Assembly: GCF_001311845.1 (NCBI RefSeq)
Contig: NZ_BBCC01000025.1
Coordinates: 1-52,367 of the forward strand
DNA length: 52,367 nucleotides
Origin: Desulfosarcina cetonica JCM 12296
GTDB lineage: Bacteria; Desulfobacterota; Desulfobacteria; Desulfobacterales; Desulfosarcinaceae
Direction: 5' to 3'
Shown here: piece by piece, positions 9,373 through 18,801 of the stretch
How the letters are laid out: every line of letters begins with the position of its first letter
How positions within the stretch are numbered: position 1 is the stretch's first letter
Position numbers and translations under genes: made by a program
The notes under the pieces: generated by a model
Databases searched by the model: none
Told to the model about the DNA's origin: nothing
Seen by the model: the letters and a program-made list of their open reading frames with translations, nothing else

Positions 9373-10737
9373 CTAGAAGTACTCCAGCTTGACGGCCAGG
9401 ATCTTCTCCACGCCGGGGATGGCTTTCCGGGTGGCGAAGATGATGATCCGGTCCTCGGGTTCGATGATGCTGTCGCCGGTGGGGATGATGATCTTTTCCC
9501 GGCGGATGATGCCGGCCACCATGGACCCCTTGGGGAAGGCGATCTTCTTGAGGGGCTTGGCGACGATACCGGAGGTGGGCAGGGCCACCGCCTCCATCAC
9601 CTCGCCCTCTTCTCCCTTGATCGAAATGGCCGAAAGCACCTTACCGCGCCGGATGTGCTGCAGGATCGTGTTGATGGCCGACAGGCGCGGGCTGACCACC
9701 TGTTCGATCCCAATGGTCGACATCAGCGGGAAATAACTGAACTTGTTGATCTGGGTGATGGTTTTCTTGGCCCCCAGGCGCCTGGCCAGAAGCGCGGCGA
9801 GGATATTGGTCTCCTCGTCACCGGTAAGGGTCACCACCAAATCGGCGTCGTGAATGTTCTCCTCTATCAGAAGGCCCTGGTCCGAACCGTCGCCATGCAA
9901 AACCACGGTTCGGTTCAACCGTTCGGCCAGGTGTTCGCAACGCGCCGCCCGTCTTTCCACGACCTTGACCGAAAGCGACTGGGCTTCCAACTGGCGGGCC
10001 AGCCGGTAGCCGATCCGACCGCCGCCGACGATCAGCACCCGTTTGACCGGTGTCGCGTGCTTGTCGAAGATGGACAGATGGCGGAAGAGTTTCTTTTCCT
10101 CACTGATAAAGTAGACCAGATCGCCGCCGCGCAGATGGTTGTTGCCCTTGGGGATGATCAGGCGATCATCGCGCACGATGGCGGCAATCAAGGGGCGGTC
10201 CTCCGGAATAACGGCGGGCAGATCGGAAAGTTTGACATCGGCCAGCCGCGATCCGGGATCCAGGTAAAGCCCCACGAACTTGATTCGCCCATCGGCGAAT
10301 TCGCCGACGTCCACCGCGCCGGGAACGCTCATCAGGCGCTGAATCGTGCGCACGACTTCGATTTCGGGGTTGATCACCGTATCGATGTGAGGTGTGTTGC
10401 TCTTGAAGGCATTATGGTAGCGATCGAAATCGGCGCCGCGCAGGCGGGCCAATTTCTTGGTGGTCGGCGCGAGAATATCGGCGACCAGGCAGGCCACCAG
10501 GTTGACCTCATCGGAATCGGTCACCGCCAGCATGATTTCGGCCTCGTGAATACCGGCCTCTTCGAGGATGGAAGGACTGCTTCCCGACCCGTTGATGGTC
10601 TGCACGTCGATGCTCTCCGAAAGGCGCTTCAAGGCCTCGGGATTGGCATCGATCACGACCACATCCTTGTTTTCAAGAGCCAGCCGACTGGCAATATGGA
10701 ACCCGACTTCTCCGGCCCCCACGATGACGATTTTCAA
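9373..10737 (-). CDS. trkA: Trk system potassium uptake protein TrkA
   Basis: 454 residues, full length. Two tandem RCK units are visible. The first starts [16 protein letters not shown] with a GxGxxG nucleotide-binding turn. The second, from about residue 233, starts [14 protein letters not shown]. Each is followed by a C-terminal TrkA_C subdomain ([18 protein letters not shown] and [18 protein letters not shown]). It is a cytoplasmic peripheral subunit that binds NAD(H)/ATP and gates TrkH. It is the first gene of a trkA-trkH operon, with trkH starting immediately after its stop. Confidence 0.95.
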   Translation of the reverse strand: MKIVIVGAGEVGFHIASRLALENKDVVVIDANPEALKRLSESIDVQTINGSGSSPSILEEAGIHEAEIMLAVTDSDEVNLVACLVADILAPTTKKLARLRGADFDRYHNAFKSNTPHIDTVINPEIEVVRTIQRLMSVPGAVDVGEFADGRIKFVGLYLDPGSRLADVKLSDLPAVIPEDRPLIAAIVRDDRLIIPKGNNHLRGGDLVYFISEEKKLFRHLSIFDKHATPVKRVLIVGGGRIGYRLARQLEAQSLSVKVVERRAARCEHLAERLNRTVVLHGDGSDQGLLIEENIHDADLVVTLTGDEETNILAALLARRLGAKKTITQINKFSYFPLMSTIGIEQVVSPRLSAINTILQHIRRGKVLSAISIKGEEGEVMEAVALPTSGIVAKPLKKIAFPKGSMVAGIIRREKIIIPTGDSIIEPEDRIIIFATRKAIPGVEKILAVKLEYF

Positions 10738-10818
10738 AGGCGCACTCCTTTGGGACAGGGATTGATGGAGGTGATGATGGGTCCTTTATCAGAAAGCGGC
10801 CGGTGTGGCGACCTTTAT

Positions 10819-10970
10819 TGATGAACGCGTAAAAAGTCGCATTTCCGACGGATTCGTAACAAGCCCGAGATCAAGGCTTGCGAATCCTTAAGGAATGAGG
10901 CGTACTTGGCGTACGCCGCAGTGACGAAGGATACGCGTAACGCCGATATCGGGCTTGTTACGAATCCGTC
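10819..10970. repeat. large palindromic intergenic element (repeat copy 2)
   Basis: The left end (10819-10859) repeats the 3086-3126 sequence with one mismatch. Bases 10847-10868 and 10949-10970 form a perfect 22-bp inverted repeat around about 80 bp that contains further small repeats (GGCGTACGCC). It lies between trkA, transcribed away from it, and the end of bioN, and could fold into a long hairpin. It resembles the dispersed non-coding repeats common in large deltaproteobacterial genomes. Confidence 0.8.
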
Positions 10971-10971
10971 T

Positions 10972-11712
10972 TTATTGAATGAATACGGTTGCAGCGAGCA
11001 GCAACGCGACACCCAAGGCCACCGCATCGATGCGGCCAAAGGCAAGCGCGGGAAGGGTGCGATCGTTGGAATAGCAGCGCGCCTGCATGGCGGCGGCCAG
11101 TTCATCGGCCCCCAGAAAGACGCGCCGAAACAGCGGGATGGTGAAATGCCGAAGCCGCACCAGGGGATTCTTGCGCCGGTCGATGCAACGGGCGCGCTGG
11201 GCATCGGACATCTCCCTGGCCTGGAAGAGAATCAGGGGCAAAAAACGCACCACCAGCCCCACCATGGTGGCCGCCATGCGCGGATTTATCCCGGGAATGG
11301 GCCTCAGGAACCAGACCAGGGCGGCGCGGATGTGGGCGATACGCGTGCTGGCCATCAGCAGAATGCCCATCAGCACCACGCTGAGCAACCGCCAGCAGAC
11401 CATGCCGGCCTCGACCAGGGCAGGAAGAGAAACCGACGGGATCCAGCCGCCACTGAACGACACGGCGCGCACCGCGAATACAAAAACAAGAAAGTAAAGG
11501 AAGTAGCGTGTTTCCGCGATCGTGCGGCCCAGGGAGAGGCCCGCGGAACGGCCCAGGATTCCCAATGCAAGGGTCACCACCCCCAGGAAAGTCACGCCGG
11601 CGTTGAGACTGAGTCCCCCCAGAAGAAAAAGCAGCATCTGCTTGGTGCGGGGATCCAGGCGATGGAGTAGCGACCGGCCGGGGATGAACCCGATGGCGGT
11701 CAGCTCACCCAC
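10972..11712 (-). CDS. bioN: ECF transporter transmembrane subunit (biotin, EcfT/BioN)
   Basis: 246 residues with about five membrane helices (residues ~25-65, 75-100, 105-125, 140-160 and 225-246). It carries the CbiQ/EcfT coupling-helix signatures: AQRARCIDRRK near residue 165 and ELAAAMQARCY near residue 205, two AxR-type motifs that contact the ATPase. It is the last gene of birA-bioY-bioM-bioN and overlaps bioM by 13 bases, so it should be the T-component for BioY-bound biotin. Confidence 0.88.
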   Translation of the reverse strand: MGELTAIGFIPGRSLLHRLDPRTKQMLLFLLGGLSLNAGVTFLGVVTLALGILGRSAGLSLGRTIAETRYFLYFLVFVFAVRAVSFSGGWIPSVSLPALVEAGMVCWRLLSVVLMGILLMASTRIAHIRAALVWFLRPIPGINPRMAATMVGLVVRFLPLILFQAREMSDAQRARCIDRRKNPLVRLRHFTIPLFRRVFLGADELAAAMQARCYSNDRTLPALAFGRIDAVALGVALLLAATVFIQ

Positions 11713-12464
11713 GGTTGAATGCCCTTGCCCAGTTGCACGGAGCAGGGTGGCCGGATCCCGTATTGGGCGATGCCGGCAACCACCGCTTCGGGAATGCCGT
11801 CGCTGACCACCCGGCCCTTGGCCATGACCACCAGGCGCCGGGCATGGGCGATCACCTTCTCCAAATCGTGGGTGGTAATGATGATGGTGTGTCCTTGCCG
11901 GTGCAGATCGAGGATCCGCTCCAACACGCGGCAGGTGGCCGGAAAATCCAGGTTGGAGAAGGGCTCGTCCATGAGCAGAACCCGCGGCTGCATGGCCAGT
12001 ACGCCGGCGATGGCCAGACGCCGCTTCTGCCCGCCGGAAAGGTGGTGGGGGCGCTTGTTCTCCAGCCCGACAAGATCCACGGCCGATAGGGCCTGGTTCA
12101 CCCGGCGATCGATCGCCTCGCGGTCCAGTCCCAGGTTTTCGGGGCCGAAGGCGGTATCGTCGTACACCGTCTCGCCGACGATCTGGCTGTCAGCATCCTG
12201 AAACACCATGCCCACCGCCTGGCGGGCGGCCAGGGGATCGTCGCGCACCGATCGGCCACACACCCGGACGTCGCCGCTCTGGGCCATCAGCAAGCCATTG
12301 AGATGCCGCAGCAAGGTCGTCTTGCCCGAGCCGTTGGCACCGGCGATGACCGTCAGCTCGCCGGCATTGAAATCCAGACTGACCGCGTCCAGGGCCAGGG
12401 TCCCATCGGCAAAGCGGTGGGTCAGATGGTGGGTCTGAATGATCGGCGCCATCCTATCCGGCAA
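11700..12464 (-). CDS. bioM: ECF transporter ATPase (biotin, BioM)
   Basis: 254-residue ABC ATPase. Walker A is GANGSGKTTLLRHLNG near residue 40. The Q-loop region is GMVFQDADSQIVGETVY, the signature is HLSGGQKRRLAIAGVL, and Walker B is VLLMDEPFSNLD with the switch histidine in IIITTHDLE. It energises the BioY-BioN complex at the inner membrane. It overlaps bioY (upstream) and bioN (downstream) by 11 and 13 bases, indicating translational coupling. Confidence 0.92.
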   Translation of the reverse strand: MPDRMAPIIQTHHLTHRFADGTLALDAVSLDFNAGELTVIAGANGSGKTTLLRHLNGLLMAQSGDVRVCGRSVRDDPLAARQAVGMVFQDADSQIVGETVYDDTAFGPENLGLDREAIDRRVNQALSAVDLVGLENKRPHHLSGGQKRRLAIAGVLAMQPRVLLMDEPFSNLDFPATCRVLERILDLHRQGHTIIITTHDLEKVIAHARRLVVMAKGRVVSDGIPEAVVAGIAQYGIRPPCSVQLGKGIQPWVS

Positions 12465-13014
12465 CCCTCACCGGACCGGTCAGGCCGTCGAGCATGGGCC
12501 GCAAGGCCCGGACAATGGGAATGGCCACGGCGATCTTCAATCCATCGCCAATCAGAAAGGGCAGCATGCCTACGGCGGCGGCCTTGGACCAGGTCATTCC
12601 GGTGATCAGTTTGAGCCAGGGCACACCAAAGGCATAGATCGTCAGCGTACCGGCCAGCATGGCCATCAGGTCCACCGCCACGCGGCCGCGCCCCTTCTCG
12701 GCGATCATTCCCACCAGGTAGACGGCAGGCACATACCCGAACAGGTAACCGCCGGTGGGGCCGACAAACTTGCCGATCCCGCCGGTGCCGCCGGCAAAGA
12801 CCGGCAGTCCGGCGGCACCGGCCAAAAGATAGACCGCGATGCTGATCACGCCCCAGCGCCCGCCCAGAAGCAGGCCGGCCAACAGGGCAAAGAGGTTTTG
12901 CAGGACAATCGGCACCGGACCGATGGGAATGGCGATATAGGCGCCCACTGCCGTCAGGGCCGCCATCAGGGAAGCGTAGATCATGCGTTTCAATTGCAGG
13001 GTGGATGAATCCAT
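12454..13014 (-). CDS. bioY: biotin-binding S-component BioY
   Basis: Start chosen at ATG 13014 (MDSSTLQLKRMIYASL), because the 13 extra residues of the longer frame are polar and non-conserved; the ribosome site is weak either way. The protein has six hydrophobic helices and the BioY hallmark PIVLQNLFALLAGLLLGGRWGV, then FAGGTGGIGKFVGPTGGYLFGY. BioY binds biotin with high affinity in the membrane and transfers it together with BioMN. It lies 90 bp downstream of birA. Confidence 0.92.
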   Translation of the reverse strand: MDSSTLQLKRMIYASLMAALTAVGAYIAIPIGPVPIVLQNLFALLAGLLLGGRWGVISIAVYLLAGAAGLPVFAGGTGGIGKFVGPTGGYLFGYVPAVYLVGMIAEKGRGRVAVDLMAMLAGTLTIYAFGVPWLKLITGMTWSKAAAVGMLPFLIGDGLKIAVAIPIVRALRPMLDGLTGPVRVAG

Positions 13015-13104
13015 GGAAGTACTCTCTGAGTTAGTTTTGGGTGTCAAAATCAATGCCTGTCGGCCATGCGCTGCAAGGCTGACAGGCCAATCCGGCGCCA
13101 GTGG

Positions 13105-14031
13105 TTATTGGTGAAAGCAGTCGCCGTAAATCACCGTCCGCAGGGTCCCGTCGTCCTGTTTCAGGATCAGGCCCCCCTGGGCGTCCACATCCATGGCCAG
13201 GCCCTCGACCGTCTCTTGCAAAATAAATACACGCACGCGCTGGCCCACGGTAACGTTGAAGGCTTTCCACTGCTCAATCACGACCGCGGGATCGAAAGTG
13301 CGGATACGTTGTTCGAATCGATCGAGGAAGGCTAGCAGGATTTCCCGGCGCGGCACCGGCCGGCCAAGCAAATGCTTCAACGAGACGGCAACGGGCGTTT
13401 CGGTTTCCGGGGCATTGTTGACGTTCAGGCCGACACCGATGCCCATGTAGGCCACCTGGTCCCCTTCGGCTTCCATCTGGGAAAGGATGCCGCAAATCTT
13501 GCGTTGGCCCACCAGGATGTCGTTGGGCCACTTCAGACAGGCATCGACTTCGTAATGCTCCCGCAGCACCTCGGCCATGTCGACGGCCGCCGCCAGGTTG
13601 ACCAGGCCGACCAGCTGGAGGGGAATCGCCGGACGAACCACAAGGGTGAAATAGAGGCCGCCATCGCCCGACGCCCAGGTACGTTGCATGCGTCCCCGGC
13701 CCTCGGTCTGGCGCTCGGCCACCACCACACTGAAATCGGGGCATCCCTCACGCGCCAATTCGATGGCTTCGTTCATGGTCGAGGTGGTTTCGGGAAAATA
13801 GTGGATCTGCGCCTGCCGCTCGCCGAAAGCCCACGGCGTCAGGCTGTCCGGGTCCTGGAGGAGCCGGTAGCCCTTGGGGGTGGTCTCGATGGCCGCGCCC
13901 TGCTGGACGAGTCCCTGAATGTGCTTCCAGATCGATACGCGGCTGATCCCCAGCCGTTCACTGAGAACTTCGCCGGAGACCACATCGTCGACGCTTTTCA
14001 ACAAGGAAATGATTTTGTCTTTGGGTGTCAT
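13105..14031 (-). CDS. birA: bifunctional biotin-protein ligase / biotin operon repressor BirA
   Basis: 308 residues. An N-terminal winged helix-turn-helix (residues ~1-60, GEVLSERLGISRVSIWKHI) makes it the repressor type. The ligase core has GRGRMQRTWASGDGGLYF (biotinyl-AMP loop) and CLKWPNDI with the catalytic-region lysine. The C-terminal domain (residues ~265-308) is SH3-like. It makes biotinyl-5'-AMP, transfers biotin to carboxylase carrier proteins, and represses transcription when loaded. It is the first gene of birA-bioYMN, and an inverted repeat touches its start codon, pointing to autoregulation of ligase and transporter together. Confidence 0.95.
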   Translation of the reverse strand: MTPKDKIISLLKSVDDVVSGEVLSERLGISRVSIWKHIQGLVQQGAAIETTPKGYRLLQDPDSLTPWAFGERQAQIHYFPETTSTMNEAIELAREGCPDFSVVVAERQTEGRGRMQRTWASGDGGLYFTLVVRPAIPLQLVGLVNLAAAVDMAEVLREHYEVDACLKWPNDILVGQRKICGILSQMEAEGDQVAYMGIGVGLNVNNAPETETPVAVSLKHLLGRPVPRREILLAFLDRFEQRIRTFDPAVVIEQWKAFNVTVGQRVRVFILQETVEGLAMDVDAQGGLILKQDDGTLRTVIYGDCFHQ

Positions 14032-14032
14032 T

Positions 14033-14065
14033 TGGTTAACTCCTTTGTGTATAAAAGGTTAACCA
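14033..14065 (-). promoter_or_regulatory. BirA operator overlapping the birA ribosome site
   Basis: TGGTTAAC (14033-14040) and GTTAACCA (14058-14065) are perfect 8-bp inverted arms separated by 17 bp. The known BirA operators of many bacteria are GTTAAC-type half-sites with similar spacing. On the coding strand the spacer contains a TATAC -10-like box and AAAGGAG, so bound BirA would block both the promoter and translation start. Confidence 0.82.
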
Positions 14066-14105
14066 GATTTACCCATGGATGTCAACCGTGGAAACAACGC
14101 GGCCC

Positions 14106-14257
14106 AGGGCAATCGCATTTGGAGCCTATTCACCCAAAAAATGGTCGCAGGCAAGGCCAGCTCCTACAACAAACGACGATATACATTGACATAACAAGAA
14201 TTTGTAGGAGCGGGCCATGCCCGCGAAAATAGAAATCGATCCAAATGCGATTGCCCT
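14106..14257. repeat. REP doublet (REPIN-like), left of the nitronate monooxygenase gene
   Basis: AGGGCAATCGCATTTGGA (14106-14123) and its exact complement (14240-14257) form the outer arms. Inside are two oppositely oriented REP-like units of the type TGTAGGAGCGGGCC...GCCCGCGA, at about 14144-14168 and 14200-14227. The right half matches 15308-15362 in inverted orientation over about 55 bases. Confidence 0.75.
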
Positions 14258-14280
14258 ACAACGCGGCCGTGCGGTCCCTG

Positions 14281-15294
14281 CTATTCGCCCAATTGTTGGG
14301 CAAGGCGCTGCAGCTCGTTTTCGGCGTCGCCGAGCAGTTCATCGAAGATACCCTGAAGCGGCAGGATCCGGTCGGCCAGCCCCACGCTCTGGCCGGCCAT
14401 CAGCGAGCCTTTTTTCGTGTCGCCATCCATAACCGCGTGCCGCAGGGCCCCCATCCAGAAGCGTTCGACCTCGAATTGCGCCTCCATGCGATCCATGGCC
14501 TGGGTTTCGAGTTTGTGAATCAGATCCAATTGCAGCTTGCCGAACGCGTCCGTCCCTTCGTTTTTCAGTGCCCGCACGGGAATGACCGGCAGACGACTGT
14601 CAAACTGCGGCGTGGCCACCGCATCGCGGGCCTTGGCCCGCCGAAAGGTTTCCTTGAATTCCGGGTGTACGGCACACTCCTCGCTCATCACAAAACGGGT
14701 GCCCATCTGAATGCCGGCCGCGCCCATCATCAACAAATGCGCCATCATGCGGCCCGTGGCAATTCCGCCGGCCACGAAAATCGGCACGGAATCGACCTTG
14801 AACAGGATCTGCTGGATCAAAACGGTCAGGGAGACCGGACCGATGTGGCCGCCCGCTTCGGAGCCTTCGAGGATCAACGCGTCGGTGCCCATCTTGATCA
14901 GCTTCAGGGCCAACTGCTCGGTGGGGGCGAAACAGATGACCCGCGCCCCGCTCTCCTTGGCCCGATGGATGTCGTTTTCCCTGGGGATGGATCCGGCAAA
15001 GACCACCACCGCGCATTTCATCCGGCAGACCATGTCCAACTGTTCCGCGTAGGCCGGTGCGATGGTGATCAGATTGACGCCGAAGGGGTCTGCCGACAGG
15101 GACCGGGTTTCCTCGATCTGCTGCTGCAATACCGCCACCGGGGCGTTGCCGCCGGCGAGCAGACCAAACCCGCCGCAACGCCCCAAATGGCTCACCAACT
15201 GCGGGTTGCTGACCCAGGTCATGGCCCCGCACAGGATCGGATAGCGGCATCCTAAAAATTGGCGACCCTTTTCAAAGAAGCGATCGAGCAGCAT
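14281..15294 (-). CDS. nitronate monooxygenase family / FabK-like flavoprotein
   Basis: 337-residue FMN TIM-barrel. Family features: PILCGAMTWVSNPQLVS at the N-terminus (FMN P-loop-like region), GVNLITIAP, then EGSEAGGHIGP with the conserved histidine, and VAGGIATGRMMAHLLMMGAAGIQMGTRF, the glycine-rich phosphate-binding segment. Members oxidise alkyl nitronates or, as FabK, reduce enoyl-ACP; sequence alone cannot separate the two here. No fatty-acid genes are adjacent, so nitronate monooxygenase-like is the safer name. The gene is monocistronic and lies between two REP doublets. Confidence 0.8.
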   Translation of the reverse strand: MLLDRFFEKGRQFLGCRYPILCGAMTWVSNPQLVSHLGRCGGFGLLAGGNAPVAVLQQQIEETRSLSADPFGVNLITIAPAYAEQLDMVCRMKCAVVVFAGSIPRENDIHRAKESGARVICFAPTEQLALKLIKMGTDALILEGSEAGGHIGPVSLTVLIQQILFKVDSVPIFVAGGIATGRMMAHLLMMGAAGIQMGTRFVMSEECAVHPEFKETFRRAKARDAVATPQFDSRLPVIPVRALKNEGTDAFGKLQLDLIHKLETQAMDRMEAQFEVERFWMGALRHAVMDGDTKKGSLMAGQSVGLADRILPLQGIFDELLGDAENELQRLAQQLGE

Positions 15295-15307
15295 GATGTT
15301 ATCCCCC

Positions 15308-15420
15308 AGGACAATCGCATTTGGATCGATTTCTATTTTTCGCGGTCATGGACCACTCCTACAACATACTGTGATTCCACCATTTTCCAGATTTTGCAGG
15401 AGCTGTCCATACCTGCGCCA
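15308..15420. repeat. REP doublet (REPIN-like), right of the nitronate monooxygenase gene
   Basis: Bases 15308-15362 are an inverted, slightly diverged copy of the 14203-14257 REP unit (ACAATCGCATTTGGATCGAT..., then CGCGG..CATGG..C.CTCC). A second opposing unit (TGCAGGAGCTGTCCATACCTGCG) follows near 15392-15416. Confidence 0.65.
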
Positions 15421-15452
15421 AGGGACTTCCCTCTTGGATGCCAACCGGCACC

Positions 15453-16877
15453 TCAGAGGAGATCGAGCAGCCTTTCGTGGATATTGTCGAAGCCGCCATT
15501 GGACATGACCAGAATAATGTCACCGGGTTTGGCGGTGCGTTGGAGGTCCGCCAGGATGGCCTCCGTATCGTCGAAATGAAGGGCATCCCGCCCCCTGGAC
15601 TTGAGGTCGGCGACCAGCTGCAGGCTGGAAAAACGCTCCCCTTCGGGGACTTTTTGCAGCATCGAGGGTTTACGGATCAAGATCCGGTCGGCGGCATCGA
15701 AAACCGTGGCATAGTCCTGCTGGAAGACCTTGCGCATGCTCGAGTTGGTGCGCGGCTCGAAAACGGCCACAAGACGATTGTTCGGGAAATGCGTTTTTAC
15801 CGCCTGGACCGTTTCGCGGACGGCCGTGGGATGGTGGGCGAAATCGTCCACCACGGTGATGCCGTTTTTTTCGCCCCGGATCTCCTGGCGCCGTTTGACG
15901 CCGGCAAACCGTTCCAATGCACCGGCGATCTGGTCCGGGGTCACGCCCAGGTCATGGGCCACGGCCACGGCGGCAAGGGTGTTTTTTAGATTGTGCATGC
16001 CGATCATGGGGCTCTTGAAACAGCCATATTCCCGGCCGCCATGCAGAATACGAAAATGGGTCAGCGGTGCCTGGATGCGGATATCCGCCAGCTGCCAGTC
16101 CGACGCCGCTTGCAGCCCGTAGGACTCACGCCGGCAGGCCGCCCTGCCGGCCAAGCGGATGACGTCGGCATTGTCGTCGGCGCTCACCAGCAAGGCCTCG
16201 GGCCTGAAAAGGGTAACAAACCGCCCGAAGGCCTCGCGCACATGATCCAAGTCGCGGTAGATATCGGCATGGTCGAATTCAATACTGGTCAGCACGGCGG
16301 CGTCCGGCGTGTAGTGGAGAAATTTGGGTCCCTTGTCAAAAAAGGCGGTGTCGTATTCGTCCGCCTCGATCACGATGCAGTCCCCGCTCCCGCTGCGATA
16401 GTTGCTGTTGAAATTCGGCAGGATGCCGCCGATGATAAATGAAGGATCCCGGCCCGCCCAATGCAGGATCCAGGCAATCAGGGCCGACGTCGTCGTTTTA
16501 CCATGGGTTCCCGCGACCAGCAGTTGGTGTTTGCCGGCGGCGGCAAAACGGTTCACCGCCTGGGGCATGGAGCAGTAGTACAGGCCCATCTGACCTGCGG
16601 CGACCACTTCCGCGTTGTCCCGCGAGACGGCATTGCCCACCACCACGAGATCCGGCTTGGAAGACAAATGCGACGGATCGAATCCGTTCATGATCAAAAC
16701 GCCCTGCTCTTCCAGAAAGCGGCTCATGGGCGGATAGATGTTGTTGTCCGAACCGGTGACCCGGTAGCCCATCTTTTTGAGCATGCAGGCCAGCGCCCCC
16801 ATGGCCGTGCCGCAGACGGCAATCAGGTGGATGGTGTCCACCCGTTCGGGAATGCGATTGTTTTCAGGCAGCATCAT
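15453..16877 (-). CDS. mpl: UDP-MurNAc:L-Ala-gamma-D-Glu-meso-DAP ligase Mpl
   Basis: 474 residues, full-length Mur-ligase. The N-terminal Rossmann part has HLIAVCGTAMGALACMLKKM and VTGSDNNIYPPMS, a pattern typical of Mpl rather than MurC. The ATP loop is LLVAGTHGKTTTSALIAW. IEADEYDTAFFDKGPKF and VDDFAHHPTAVRETV are the central and C-terminal ligase motifs, followed by FEPRTNSSMRK. Mpl re-attaches recycled murein tripeptide to UDP-MurNAc in the cytoplasm. It is a single-gene unit; the start is set by the conserved N-terminus. Confidence 0.93.
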   Translation of the reverse strand: MMLPENNRIPERVDTIHLIAVCGTAMGALACMLKKMGYRVTGSDNNIYPPMSRFLEEQGVLIMNGFDPSHLSSKPDLVVVGNAVSRDNAEVVAAGQMGLYYCSMPQAVNRFAAAGKHQLLVAGTHGKTTTSALIAWILHWAGRDPSFIIGGILPNFNSNYRSGSGDCIVIEADEYDTAFFDKGPKFLHYTPDAAVLTSIEFDHADIYRDLDHVREAFGRFVTLFRPEALLVSADDNADVIRLAGRAACRRESYGLQAASDWQLADIRIQAPLTHFRILHGGREYGCFKSPMIGMHNLKNTLAAVAVAHDLGVTPDQIAGALERFAGVKRRQEIRGEKNGITVVDDFAHHPTAVRETVQAVKTHFPNNRLVAVFEPRTNSSMRKVFQQDYATVFDAADRILIRKPSMLQKVPEGERFSSLQLVADLKSRGRDALHFDDTEAILADLQRTAKPGDIILVMSNGGFDNIHERLLDLL

Positions 16878-17207
16878 TGGTGAATGATCCTTTGATCAAG
16901 AGGCCGGTGTCGTCTTTGGTTGAACGCCACAATACCCTGTTTGGGGTAACATCACAAGGTTTTGCAATAAAGGCCTTTTGATCGGCCTTTATGCTGCCGA
17001 TAACCCCTATACCGGCTTGGCCAAGCAAGCCGGCCGGAATGGTTTTCATCGGAACGCCGGTAGTAAACCGGCACGAAGGATGCGTGTCAAGGATGGGTCG
17101 TCACGCATGATCAACACGCTTACCACGTCAACCCGTAGTGCTGGATTAAGCGATACTATTTCCCACCGGCATTCACATTTGCCGGCAACCAACGCGATAC
17201 GCCAACA
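16878..17207. other. divergent intergenic region between mpl and the sigma-54 activator
   Basis: 330 bp with several short inverted repeats. ATAAAGGCC (16967-16975) pairs with GGCCTTTAT (16984-16992), and GCCGG-containing repeats lie around 17025-17075. It must hold the promoters of both flanking genes, but I cannot pick out a convincing -10/-35 or -24/-12 pair. Confidence 0.4.
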
Positions 17208-18715
17208 ATGATACATACGGATACCGTGGACGCCACCGCCCCCATTGAGCAACTGAAGGCCATTTCGTCCTGGGTCTCTTCCGTTCAGGACCTGGACAAA
17301 CTGCTTCAGTTGATAATCGAGTCGGCCACCAATGTCGTTCGCGCCGAAGCCGCCTCCCTGCTGCTGGTCGACGCCAAGACAGGCAGCCTCTATTTCAAGG
17401 TGGCCACCGGCACCAAGGGCGCCGAAGTCAAGGAATTCAGGGTCAAAATCGGAGAGGGCATCGCCGGTCATGTCGCCCGCACCGGCCAGCCCCTGTTGAT
17501 CGCCGATGCCAAGCAGGACAGCCGCTGGATGCGCACGATCAGTGACCGGGTGGATTTCGAGACGCGTTCCATGGCTTGCGTGCCCCTGAAGATCAACGAT
17601 CGCACCATCGGCGTCGTGCAGGTCCTCAACAAGCGCGATGCCAGCCGCTTTACCCAGGCAGACATGGACGTGCTCGAAGAGTTTTCGAACCTTGCCGCCC
17701 TGGCCATCGGCAGCGCGCGAAGCCTTGAGCAGGTTCGCCAGGAGAACCAGGATCTGAAAAAGGCGTTGGGCGAAAAGCATCAGATCATCGGCAAAAGCCT
17801 GACCCTCGCCAAGGTGCTGGAGGATGCCCAGAAGCTCTCGCGCACCAAAACCACGGCGTTGATCCAGGGCGAAAGCGGAACCGGCAAGGAACTTTTGGCC
17901 CGCCTGATCCATCGTGAGAGTCCGCGCAAGGAGAACCCATTGGTGGTGCTCAACTGTGCCGCCCTTCCCGAAACCCTCTTGGAATCCGAGCTGTTCGGCT
18001 ATGAAAAAGGGGCCTTTACCGGTGCGACCAGCCGGAAAACCGGCAAGTTCGAAGCCGCCCATGAAGGCACCCTCTTTCTCGACGAAATCGGCGAGATGGC
18101 CCCGGGTATCCAGGCCAAATTATTGCGGGTGCTGCAGGAAGGCGTTTTCTATCGGGTTGGCGGCAATACCCCCATCACCGTCGACGTGCGGGTCCTCTCG
18201 GCCACCAACAAGGATCTGAAGAAAGAGGTTGAAGCGGGCAACTTCCGTGAAGATCTGTACTATCGATTAAACGTCGTCCAGCTTACCATCCCCCCTTGCG
18301 CGAACGTCTCGAGGACGTCCCGCCCCTGGTCGAGCACTTCCTGGATCTCTTTAAAAAAGAGACCGGTCTGTCCCACCTGACCATCTCCGATGCGGCCATG
18401 GACAAGATGGCGAGTTACGATTGGCCCGGCAATATCCGCGAACTGCGCAACGCCATCGAGCGGGCGGTGGTCATGGGGAATGGAAAAAGCATCGTTCCGG
18501 AGGATCTGCCCATTACGGCGTCGCTGCCGAAGATCAGCGGGATGCGCGTGGGGCTGACCCTCGAGGAAGCCCTCAATGAATTCAAGAAGGCATTTATCCT
18601 GCTCAACCTGAAACATACGGGAGGGAACAGAAGCAAAGCCGCTCGGATCATGGACATCCAGCGGACCTACCTCTCAAGGTTGATTACCCGCTTCAACATT
18701 CGGGACTTGGCCTGA
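17208..18715 (+). pseudogene. GAF-domain sigma-54-dependent activator, one frameshift
   Basis: Domain order: GAF sensor (residues ~15-170), sigma-54 AAA+ (~190-415) and Fis-type HTH. AAA+ motifs are intact: Walker [23 protein letters not shown] (the GAFTGA loop that touches sigma-54), Walker B LFLDEIGE and the arginine-finger region [18 protein letters not shown]. The next conserved residues ([11 protein letters not shown]) are in another frame. The C-run at 18290-18295 has six C; seven would give ATC CCC CCC TTG CGC GAA CGT and restore the family sequence. The C-terminus GGNRSKAARIMDIQRTYLSR is the DNA-binding helix. It lacks a receiver domain, so it probably senses a small ligand or redox signal. 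Likely a base-call loss rather than a dead gene. Confidence 0.88.
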
Positions 18716-18801
18716 TTTGTCCATCGGCCGGTTGCCAATTGAGGAAAATCAAGATATAAGAATGACATCCCCAGCCCATTAGAAACTCTGGAGATTGCCC
18801 A

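Noticed and set aside
9370-10821. Long plus-strand open frame opposite trkA
   Set aside because: It is the antisense of a clearly conserved TrkA gene in GC-rich DNA; composition artefact.
10906-11670. Plus-strand open frame opposite bioN
   Set aside because: Antisense of the EcfT gene; no ribosome site or family pattern.
17046-18062. Minus-strand 338-codon frame opposite the sigma-54 activator
   Set aside because: No family features; it covers the conserved GAF/AAA+ coding region on the other strand.
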